Source: a virus
Length of the DNA: 40,253 nucleotides
IMG/VR virus record: IMGVR_UViG_3300009788_000183
Span: 1-40,253 of that record
Direction: 5' to 3' (one strand)
This document shows, piece by piece, positions 15,458-22,715 of this stretch. Numbering within the stretch: the first letter of the stretch is position 1; each line of letters starts with the position of its first letter. Under the pieces are notes generated by a model. The model saw nothing but the letters and a program-made list of their open reading frames with translations. It did no database searches and was not told the DNA's origin. The position numbers and the translations under genes are program-made.

Positions 15458-16009
15458 ATGGCGGGGGAAGGGAGGTACGTCTATCGATTTTTAGACGTAG
15501 TAGGGGACGGGAGCGGTGTCTTAGATCTTGCGAGAGACCATTCCACGACAGAAGAGTTTTACCAAGTCGATCCGCCTGATCAAGGCTTCTTTGCTATCCA
15601 TCAACTGCTTATTCAAATACGATCGAGCGGTATGATGGCGGGGGACAGATACGGCGACCAACCGGAACTCACGAACGGTATCACCGTTGCCACCATCGAT
15701 CTTAACGACAATATCATTGTTGATTTGACCGATGGGCAACCGATCAAGAGTAACGGAGATTGGGCAGGCCAAGCCTATGATGCGACCCATTTAGAGTATG
15801 GTGCCGGCTCCCCGTCGGCTGATCAATTCTTAAGGATACGCTGGAGTTTTGCAGACGCCGGACAGCCGATTTACATCACCCAAGGCGAACGTTTCGCCGT
15901 CAAACTCGATGATGATTTTAGCGGATTGATCGCCCATAGTGCTCAAGTACAGGGTTTCTTCGGAATTTCTGCCAGAACACAGGAGTCGGGCATCATAAGG
16001 ATAAAATAG
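15458..16009 (+). CDS. hypothetical protein within glycosylation cassette
   Basis: 183 aa, ATG with GGAGAGG upstream, after a 61-base gap. Soluble, beta-rich and acidic (YVYRFLDVVGDGSGVLDLAR, ITVATIDLNDNIIVDLTDG, PIYITQGERFAVKLDDDF, GFFGISARTQESGIIRIK). It resembles small virion-surface beta-sandwich proteins but not any named family. Flanked by transferases on both sides and having its own strong ribosome site, it is a candidate acceptor (decoration protein) for the cassette. That role is an inference. Confidence 0.62.
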   Translation: MAGEGRYVYRFLDVVGDGSGVLDLARDHSTTEEFYQVDPPDQGFFAIHQLLIQIRSSGMMAGDRYGDQPELTNGITVATIDLNDNIIVDLTDGQPIKSNGDWAGQAYDATHLEYGAGSPSADQFLRIRWSFADAGQPIYITQGERFAVKLDDDFSGLIAHSAQVQGFFGISARTQESGIIRIK

Positions 16010-16023
16010 AGTATTATGGGTAG

Positions 16024-17220
16024 ATGAAGTGCGTCACCTCGTTCAGTGCCGAAGGCTATGAGAAATACGGCAAACGCTTTTTAGAAACATACGTCGAACA
16101 TCACGATATTCCCATTGATGTTTACATTGAAGATCCCTGCGACTTCGAACACCCCTTGATTACCTTGAAAGAGCTGTATCTGGTTCCCGGGTGCGTGGAT
16201 TTCCTACGAAAATGTAAGTTTCCCATCATGCACGGGGTCCAGCAGGACGGAGAAAGACTGTATCAGTACAACGCCGGCCGATTTTGCAGGAAGGTTTACG
16301 CTCAAATTTCCGCTTCTGAAGGTGAAACGGGCTGGCTTTACTGGTTAGACGCCGATATCGAGTTTAATCAACCGCTCCAATTCCCTGAAAAAGACACCTT
16401 TTTGCTCTATTTGGGCCGAGAACAACCCCATACGTGTACGAGTTTTGTCGGTTTTAACCTAGATCACCCGGCTTCCAAGAGTTTTTGGAAGATCTATCAG
16501 GACTTCTACGATAATGGACTCGTGTTTACCCTGCCTCACTGGCACGACTGCGCCGTTTTAGACGCCATACGTGAACTCACCGACCTCCCGGCTATAAGTC
16601 TCACCAGCGGCACCGGAAACGTGTTTGATACCGCTTTCCCGGGATGTCACCACGCCAAGGGGGTGTGGAAGCACAACTTTAAGAATCGATACCATGAACT
16701 CTATGATTTGGTGAAAAAGAGAAATCCATCCTCAGTGCTCGAGATAGGCACGCACGCGGGTAACAGTGCATTAGCGTTTTGTCGGCAAGGGGCCGAATAT
16801 GTGGGGTTTGATCTCTTCGAAGAGGCTACATACATCACCGACCTACAAGAGGGCAACGCTAAAGACCATCACTCTATGGAATTGGTATCGGGTCGACTTA
16901 AAGAAGCGGGGATTAAGCATACCCTGGTTCCTGGGAACACTCGAGAAACCCTTCCTGAGTATGTCGCAATGGGTGAGAAAAAGTTTGACTTCGCGTTTAT
17001 CGATGGTGGCCATTCTATTGAGACGATCGAAAGTGACTGGTTCCACGTGAAACAATTGATGAATCCAGGTGGGCTCGTGGTTTTTGATGACTATTACAGC
17101 CCTGCCAATGGGATTGGGTCTAATTCGATCGTAGAGAAACTAGACTATACTCTGCTGAATATGGCTGACAGAAATGGGGTGATTGGTGGGACAACTCGAA
17201 TGGCAATGGTAGAGGTTTAA
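16024..17220 (+). CDS. bifunctional GT-A glycosyltransferase-methyltransferase
   Basis: 398 aa, ATG 14 bases after the preceding stop. The N-terminal half (about 1-210) is GT-A-like: VTSFSAEGYEKYG at the start, GWLYWLDADIEF with DAD at 109-111, FVGFNLDHPA and a conserved LPHWHDCAVLDAI acceptor region. The C-terminal half (about 225-398) is a Rossmann SAM-methyltransferase: SSVLEIGTHAGNSALAF (motif I near 237-252), acidic GFDLFEE at 261-267, FDFAFIDGGHS at 321-331, and GGLVVFDDYY at 349-358 (Methyltransf_24-like). Joining both on one chain suggests sequential sugar transfer and methylation. Confidence 0.82.
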   Translation: MKCVTSFSAEGYEKYGKRFLETYVEHHDIPIDVYIEDPCDFEHPLITLKELYLVPGCVDFLRKCKFPIMHGVQQDGERLYQYNAGRFCRKVYAQISASEGETGWLYWLDADIEFNQPLQFPEKDTFLLYLGREQPHTCTSFVGFNLDHPASKSFWKIYQDFYDNGLVFTLPHWHDCAVLDAIRELTDLPAISLTSGTGNVFDTAFPGCHHAKGVWKHNFKNRYHELYDLVKKRNPSSVLEIGTHAGNSALAFCRQGAEYVGFDLFEEATYITDLQEGNAKDHHSMELVSGRLKEAGIKHTLVPGNTRETLPEYVAMGEKKFDFAFIDGGHSIETIESDWFHVKQLMNPGGLVVFDDYYSPANGIGSNSIVEKLDYTLLNMADRNGVIGGTTRMAMVEV

Positions 17221-17843
17221 TGGCGATTTCCACTTACCAAGAATTGAAAACCCTTATCCTCACTTGGACGCGTATCACCAATATCGATTCGGTGGTCGAT
17301 GATGTGATTGACATGTGTGAATCTCAGATATTCGGTAACGAATCCGAAGGGCTCCTGGTCAGAGAACTTGAGACCCGTGCTACCGCGGTCACCTCCACGT
17401 CTAATCGGTTTGTCGAGCTCCCGGTTAGATTCCTCAAGATGCGCCGGTTGAATATCACAACCACGAACGTGTCAGAGGTTTACCAGAAAGCCCCCGGAGC
17501 TCTGGTGATTCAAACAGGTTCGGCACGGCCTACCTACTTTTCAGCCGCCTCTCAAATCGAATTCGACATACAGCCGGACTCTGCCTATGACCTGGAGATG
17601 TTGTACTTCAAGCGCACCACGGCCCTAAGCGACACGGACACGACAAACACGGTGTTAACCAACTACCCAGACATCTATTTGCAGGGGTGCCTGTGGTGGG
17701 CTTACGACTTCTCAGGAGAAGAGATCAAGGCGGCTGAGCGTCAAAAGGCATTTTATGCTGCCATTCGAGGGGCAAATAAGAAAGATGTGAAAGGCCGCCA
17801 TGGCCCCGGACCTGTCCAAGCAACCGACAGGTCGACTCCGTGA
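17220..17843 (+). CDS. head-tail adaptor (P22 gp4 / SU10 adaptor-like)
   Basis: 207 aa, ATG overlapping the cassette's last stop. The N-terminus ISTYQELKTLILTWTRITNI and the long central helix-strand pattern match phage adaptor proteins that bind under the portal and start the tail. The C-terminus has YPDIYLQGCLWWAYDFSGEE then EIKAAERQKAFY, typical of these adaptors. It precedes a gp10-like gene exactly as in P22. Confidence 0.75.
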   Translation: MAISTYQELKTLILTWTRITNIDSVVDDVIDMCESQIFGNESEGLLVRELETRATAVTSTSNRFVELPVRFLKMRRLNITTTNVSEVYQKAPGALVIQTGSARPTYFSAASQIEFDIQPDSAYDLEMLYFKRTTALSDTDTTNTVLTNYPDIYLQGCLWWAYDFSGEEIKAAERQKAFYAAIRGANKKDVKGRHGPGPVQATDRSTP

Positions 17844-19252
17844 GTTTTGAAAACGTCCCGCTAAACATAGCCGGACCCTCTTACGAAGCTCGATCTGTCC
17901 CTGTTTCCGCTCAACGCACGGTTCATTTCTACCCGGAGCGAAACAAAGATGGGTTGAGCGAATTTATCTTGATGCCATGGCCTGGGAGAAAGGCATTTTC
18001 TGCCGGGGCTGGCGGAGAAGACCGAGGGATGCATGTTTTTCAGGATTTAATCTACAAGGTTTCCGGTACGACCTTATTTGAGATCGATTCGGCGGGTGTT
18101 CAGACATCAAGGGGATCTATAGCGGACACAAGGTTTTGTACGTTTGCCGACAACGGCACCACGATGATGATCACCAACGGGAACACGCCTTATTCGTTTA
18201 CCGGGACTGCCCTCACATTAGAAACCGCCATTACGACCAACCCAAGAGCGGTGACTTACTTAAACAGCCAGTTCATTTTAGATGGTGATGATGGTCTTTT
18301 CTCCACTTCCGACCCTAGCTCCACTACGTTTAACGCTTTGAACGTCGCAGAACCCGAAAGCGCCCCCGATCCACTCACTTTCCCGTTCGCTTACAATCAG
18401 ATTCTGGAATTATTCGGAACGAAAACTCTTGAGCCCTGGGACAATACAGGGACTGGTAACCCGCCCTTTGCGAGAATTGACGGCGGTATTGTGGAAGGGG
18501 TGGGTTGTTTAAGTCCTTATGGGGCAACCGTCACGCCAAACTTTATGTATTTTGTCTCGTTTGACGGCGTAGCCAACCGGGTCTCAGGTTTTAAGGCTGA
18601 ACCTATCACCCCTCCCGCTGTCTCGAGACTCTTCCAGACCTACAACCTCAGCACCTACAAGGCCTTTACGATCACCTTTGATGCACAGCGATTCGTTGTG
18701 TTTGCGTTCGATGAGGCGACCTGGGTGTTCTCAGAGCAGCTTAACCTGTTAAGTGACGATCCCTCGAAGTGGTGGTTCGAGCTAGAAGACCGGGGCAACA
18801 AATGGCCGGTAACGTCTTATGTAAATCACTTTGGCAAACGGCTCGCCGCGTCAGGTGGAGATGTGCTAGAGCTCGACTTCGACACGTTCACTGACGACGG
18901 AAATACAATCATCCGAGAACGAGTTTTAGCTGTAATTGCGGGTGAAACGTTCGGTGACCCTCGGAGATATCTGGAAATGTCCAAACTCTACCTGACCCTA
19001 GAAACGGGGGTGGGATTGAGCACAGGCCAAGGTGATGATCCTCAAATCATGGTCCAGGCATCCACGGACGGCGGAAAGACCTACGGTAAAGAAACCTGGA
19101 TCAGTACCGGGCGTTTAGGTGAGTTTAATACCGATGTAGAGTGGTCGAATCAAGTGCAATTTAAGCAGTTGGCTATTCGGCTGAGGATGAGCGACCCGAT
19201 TATGTGGGCGCTGTATAAAGCCTCGATCGACCTAAGAGAAGCAGGCTATTGA
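17840..19252 (+). CDS. packaged-DNA stabilisation protein (P22 gp10-like)
   Basis: 470 aa, GTG start overlapping the adaptor's stop (GTGA). The N-terminus VPLNIAGPSYEARSVPVSAQ, then RTVHFYPE, is characteristic of the Phage_stabilise family, whose P22 member gp10 is a hexameric beta-propeller tail hub component. Propeller-like repeats throughout (RGMHVFQDLIYKVSG, FILDGDDGLFSTSD, MYFVSFDGVANRVSGFK, WVFSEQLNLLSDDPSKWWF). It seals the filled head and contacts fibres and needle. Confidence 0.88.
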   Translation: MSFENVPLNIAGPSYEARSVPVSAQRTVHFYPERNKDGLSEFILMPWPGRKAFSAGAGGEDRGMHVFQDLIYKVSGTTLFEIDSAGVQTSRGSIADTRFCTFADNGTTMMITNGNTPYSFTGTALTLETAITTNPRAVTYLNSQFILDGDDGLFSTSDPSSTTFNALNVAEPESAPDPLTFPFAYNQILELFGTKTLEPWDNTGTGNPPFARIDGGIVEGVGCLSPYGATVTPNFMYFVSFDGVANRVSGFKAEPITPPAVSRLFQTYNLSTYKAFTITFDAQRFVVFAFDEATWVFSEQLNLLSDDPSKWWFELEDRGNKWPVTSYVNHFGKRLAASGGDVLELDFDTFTDDGNTIIRERVLAVIAGETFGDPRRYLEMSKLYLTLETGVGLSTGQGDDPQIMVQASTDGGKTYGKETWISTGRLGEFNTDVEWSNQVQFKQLAIRLRMSDPIMWALYKASIDLREAGY

Positions 19253-19830
19253 CTACTGTTAAAACGACGATGCTTGCGAAGATGGAGGAAGGAAGCCCTG
19301 AATACTTTCGGATGCTCCATCGGTTTTTAGAGCAGATGCAACGACAGATAGGTTTTACGATAGAGCAGGTCGAAGAGGAAAAGATTCCACAGATAGCAAC
19401 GAATACCACGGCTACCGCCACCGCTCAAACATCTGCAGATAATGCCGCAACAGTGATCAAATCGAACCCTTCGGTTTTTCATGATTGGACGAGCATAGAT
19501 GACGGAACAGGCACATTCACCGCAGGAGACCCAACCCGCGATCTAGGCATTGAACTAGTCAACAAAGACGATGACGATCAATTGGTCACAAGGGTTTTAC
19601 GAGGCACTTTGACGAGCGCGTCAGGGACGATAGCGGTAACCGCCGTCTCCGATTCTGCTGACACAGGCTACAGCACGGCATTTGTTTTGGTGGATGATGG
19701 GACCAATAACGTCAGGGCTGATATCACCATTACTTACCCTGATGGTTCGGAGCGCCAAACTTCTGTGTCGTGGATCGCAAGAGACACTTCCAGTGCGACC
19801 AGTATTCCCTCGACAGGTGGTGGAAAATGA
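19249..19830 (+). CDS. tail protein in gp26 position
   Basis: 193 aa, TTG start overlapping the gp10-like stop. Residues about 10-55 form a charged helix (RMLHRFLEQMQRQIGFTIEQ) suggesting an oligomerising coiled coil; residues 85-190 are a beta domain with GTITLxxx-type strands (RVLRGTLTSASGTIAVTAV, AFVLVDDGTNNVRADITIT). It occupies the slot of the P22 tail needle gp26 but has no obvious needle heptads. Probably a tail or baseplate-like accessory. Confidence 0.6.
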   Translation: MTTVKTTMLAKMEEGSPEYFRMLHRFLEQMQRQIGFTIEQVEEEKIPQIATNTTATATAQTSADNAATVIKSNPSVFHDWTSIDDGTGTFTAGDPTRDLGIELVNKDDDDQLVTRVLRGTLTSASGTIAVTAVSDSADTGYSTAFVLVDDGTNNVRADITITYPDGSERQTSVSWIARDTSSATSIPSTGGGK

Positions 19831-20282
19831 TCTTAAGGGACCCTAAAAACACGAAAACAGAGTGTCAGTTCATAGCGGATTTGTATGACGAATGGCCGGA
19901 TTCGAATAGAGGGCCGATTTACCCCGAAGATGTGAAGGTATGGATCAAGCGCTTTCAGACTAGAGACGGTGAGAAAGGTCTAGTAGGTGAGTTAAACGGT
20001 GAATCCATAGGATACATTCTCTATGAGGTGACGCACGGCGGGCAGTTGGCTCAGGTTTACGAGTTGCTTGTTCGAAAAGACTTACAAAATCAAGGTCACG
20101 GGTCCGCAATGGTTCAGGTTTTGACAGACAAACTCATCTCTGAGGGCGTCTTGGCTGCTGAATTTGACGCCTTACCGGGTGCTATCGCAGAGAAAACAAA
20201 GGCGGGTGGTTTTGAGAAGATTGGCGAAGGTGTTGGTGAAGATACTGGGCTGCCCATCGTTGTAGGCCGAGTAACCGCATGA
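19827..20282 (+). CDS. GNAT-family N-acetyltransferase-like protein
   Basis: 151 aa, ATG overlapping the previous stop. The GNAT core is clear: YILYEVTHGGQLAQVYELLV is the strand-loop leading to the acetyl-CoA pyrophosphate loop, seen in V-R-K-D-L-Q-N-Q-G-H-G-S (the Q/RxxGxG/A loop at about 93-102), followed by helix AMVQVLTDKLISEG and strand VLAAEFDALPGA. It resembles acetyltransferase-like proteins in the P22 gp14 position. Substrate unknown. Confidence 0.75.
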   Translation: MILRDPKNTKTECQFIADLYDEWPDSNRGPIYPEDVKVWIKRFQTRDGEKGLVGELNGESIGYILYEVTHGGQLAQVYELLVRKDLQNQGHGSAMVQVLTDKLISEGVLAAEFDALPGAIAEKTKAGGFEKIGEGVGEDTGLPIVVGRVTA

Positions 20283-20722
20283 TCAGTCTCGCCCTTTCCC
20301 AGGAACACGCGCATGAGATCTTCGTGCACCCCGAGATATACGAGACGATCACAGACGACTTCTCCGTCGCTCCAGAAGACTTTGACCTTAAACCCGATAT
20401 CGCCCTGGTGTCCTATGTAAACGGCTCTCCTGCGGGCTGTGTGGCGCTACGCTCGATAAACGGTGTTAAGATGGAGGTCCATGTACAGATACTGCCAGAA
20501 TACCGTTATACCTCTCTGCTTTTGGGTCACGAGATGATGGCGTGGATCTGGGAGAATACGAGTGCTCAGAAGTTGGTTGCCGAAATTGCGTTTAAGTATG
20601 AAAATGTCAAAAGATACGCCGAAAAGATGGGTTTCAAGGTAGAGGGAATTTGTACAAAAGGCGTCCAGATAGACGGGGCACTGATGAACCAATGGATCAT
20701 GGGGGTTAGCAAATGGGACTAG
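20279..20722 (+). CDS. GNAT-like protein (DUF2824-like)
   Basis: 147 aa, ATG overlapping the preceding stop (ATGA). The pattern ALVSYVNGSPAGCVALRSI, then EVHVQILPEYR, then LVAEIAFKYENVKRYAEKMG with final GFKVEG, is a degraded GNAT fold in which the usual QxxGxG loop is replaced by YRYTSLLLGHEMM, so activity is uncertain. It resembles the P22 gp14/DUF2824 type of GNAT relative. Two GNAT-like genes in tandem here may reflect duplication. It overlaps the next gene by 10 bases. Confidence 0.7.
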   Translation: MISLALSQEHAHEIFVHPEIYETITDDFSVAPEDFDLKPDIALVSYVNGSPAGCVALRSINGVKMEVHVQILPEYRYTSLLLGHEMMAWIWENTSAQKLVAEIAFKYENVKRYAEKMGFKVEGICTKGVQIDGALMNQWIMGVSKWD

Positions 20723-21522
20723 CAACTGCGGCGATCGGTATAGGTTCCTCGCTTTTAAGTGGAAGTCGATCGAGCCGTGCATCTCGTAGCGCTCAACGCT
20801 CCCAGGAACAAGCAGCGGGAGCGGCAGCGGCTACCCAACGAGAAGGCGCCGAGATAGGGCAGCGTGCTATTGAGGCAGGCCGCGCTGGAGGCCGAAGAGA
20901 TCTTATTCAAGCTAGGGACACATCACGTGGCTTTTTAGAACCTTTTGCCGAATTCGGTGAGGGGCAAATCGATCCTTTACAGGATATTCTAACTTCTGAG
21001 GGACAATTAGATTTCCTCCAGAACAACCCGATTTTTCAAGCAGCCCTCAGGAACGCAAATCTAGGGACTAACGCCTCAGCGGCGTCTCAAGGTCGTTTTA
21101 GAGCAGGTGGAACAGCGGCCGAACTATTCCAGAACTTCCTGTCAACCTCGTTTCCGTTGCTTCAGTCTCAAACACAGAACTTATTCCAGGCGGCGGGATT
21201 TGGTGAGCGCGGGCGCACCGGTCAAGCGAACATCACTCAACAGGCTGGGCGGGACTTAGCCGGCGGTGCTGAAAGGGCGGGGGCTAATATAGCCAACATC
21301 CGCGCAGGAGAGGCCGCTAACGTGGCTAACCTCCAAAGTGGGGTGGGTGACGTTCAGGCTGCAGGAGAAATTGGTCGGGCCAATATCTTTGGAAATACCG
21401 TTGGGAACGTGACGGGTTTTCTACCTACTATTATCGATGAGTTTCAAAGACGCAGACAGGAAGAACAACCACCACAGGTAGGGATAGCTAACCCCAACCC
21501 TAATACGCTCCGTATCCCCTAA
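20713..21522 (+). CDS. DNA-ejection protein (P22 gp7-like)
   Basis: 269 aa, ATG. Gly/Ala/Arg/Gln-rich internal-virion protein. The N-terminus LATAAIGIGSSLLSGSRSSR followed by Ala/Gln-rich helix, then GNVTGFLPTIIDEFQRRRQE at the end, matches DNA-transfer proteins that leave the head first and help DNA cross the envelope. Position immediately before two further ejection candidates matches P22 gp7-gp20-gp16. Function by analogy. Confidence 0.72.
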   Translation: MGLATAAIGIGSSLLSGSRSSRASRSAQRSQEQAAGAAAATQREGAEIGQRAIEAGRAGGRRDLIQARDTSRGFLEPFAEFGEGQIDPLQDILTSEGQLDFLQNNPIFQAALRNANLGTNASAASQGRFRAGGTAAELFQNFLSTSFPLLQSQTQNLFQAAGFGERGRTGQANITQQAGRDLAGGAERAGANIANIRAGEAANVANLQSGVGDVQAAGEIGRANIFGNTVGNVTGFLPTIIDEFQRRRQEEQPPQVGIANPNPNTLRIP

Positions 21523-22715
21523 TGACAGACCCCCGGATACAATTCGCTTTAGAGCAGCCGGACATAGTCTCGCGTCTAACGAGAGGAATAGACTTAGCGC
21601 AACAACTTAGAAACTCACCTATTCTGGACCGGCTCCTCCAGCAAAAAGAAACCCAGGGACAGCAAACACTTGCACAAGGCGAACAGGGTCTAAGGCAGGG
21701 CGAACTGGATATATCCGAAGCTGAGCAGGAACAAGCGCTCCGGGGAATTCAGCTTCAAGGCAGAGTCGGCACGGCCCTATTAGGCATGGAGGATATCGAG
21801 GATCGGCGGGCCTTCTTACAGCAGGTCGCGCCTACACTCGTTGATGCGGGTATTGATCCCGAAGAGATCAACACTTTCCCGCTCGGTGACGATGAAAGAA
21901 TCCGTGAGATTGTTGATCAGGCTCAAACGTTATTCCCTCAAAAAACCATCGGTTCGCCTGTCATAGGGCAGCTCGAGGGTGGGGGTTTTGGGTTTGCTAG
22001 TCTGACCCCGGGTGGGGCAAGGGTGGCTGAAGTGCCTGGTTTTACGCCTACTGGGACAGGAGGTGAGACCCCATCCCAGAAAGAATCTCGCAGACTCAGG
22101 GAAGCACAGAAAAAACAAGACATAGCAACCGGCGGATTCCAGGAAACGCAAGATATCCGCTTAGAGACTGATCCAGAAATTGCAGCGGCCACGACAACGG
22201 CAAGAACGGCGGCAGAGGCCAGGGCGAGAGATTTAGCAGGGGCAGAGGGAAGAATACGTGGCTCGGATACTCAGATCGAAAAAATTGATGGTGTGATTGA
22301 AGAGGTTGGCGCGGCGTTAGATTTAGTTGGGCCAACGACGACAGGGTTTGTTGGGGCCCGTGCTGCCGGTATTGAAGGAACAGACGCCTTCAGCCTTGCC
22401 GCCAAGATAGAAACAATTCAGGCTAACCTCGGCTTCAAAGAACTTCAGGACATGCGTAACGCTTCGAAAACTGGTGGCGCATTAGGCCAAGTGTCGGAAA
22501 GGGAACTAACGTTGTTAACTTCGGCATTAGTGAGTCTCAAACAAGGGCTGCCGGAAAAAGAGATGCGGCGAGCCCTTGAGAAAGTCGTCAGGCATTACAA
22601 CAATTGGAAAGCAAACGTTGTGAAGATCAGGGCGCGAGACGTGAAATTGTTGGGCAGAGATCCAACGTCTGTTTCAGAAATGTCTGATGAAGAACTTCTC
22701 CAAAGCCTGCAGTAA
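21522..22715 (+). CDS. DNA-ejection protein (P22 gp20 position)
   Basis: 397 aa, ATG overlapping the previous TAA. Predicted mainly helical and Gln/Glu-rich, with a repetitive coil (RLLQQKETQGQQTLAQGEQG) and a Glu/Arg helix around 190-250. The middle has a Gly-rich beta segment (VIGQLEGGGFGFASLTPGG). The C-terminal domain about 280-397 is helical (LTLLTSALVSLKQGLPEKEM, HYNNWKANVVKI). Assigned by synteny; no enzyme motif. Confidence 0.65.
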   Translation: MTDPRIQFALEQPDIVSRLTRGIDLAQQLRNSPILDRLLQQKETQGQQTLAQGEQGLRQGELDISEAEQEQALRGIQLQGRVGTALLGMEDIEDRRAFLQQVAPTLVDAGIDPEEINTFPLGDDERIREIVDQAQTLFPQKTIGSPVIGQLEGGGFGFASLTPGGARVAEVPGFTPTGTGGETPSQKESRRLREAQKKQDIATGGFQETQDIRLETDPEIAAATTTARTAAEARARDLAGAEGRIRGSDTQIEKIDGVIEEVGAALDLVGPTTTGFVGARAAGIEGTDAFSLAAKIETIQANLGFKELQDMRNASKTGGALGQVSERELTLLTSALVSLKQGLPEKEMRRALEKVVRHYNNWKANVVKIRARDVKLLGRDPTSVSEMSDEELLQSLQ

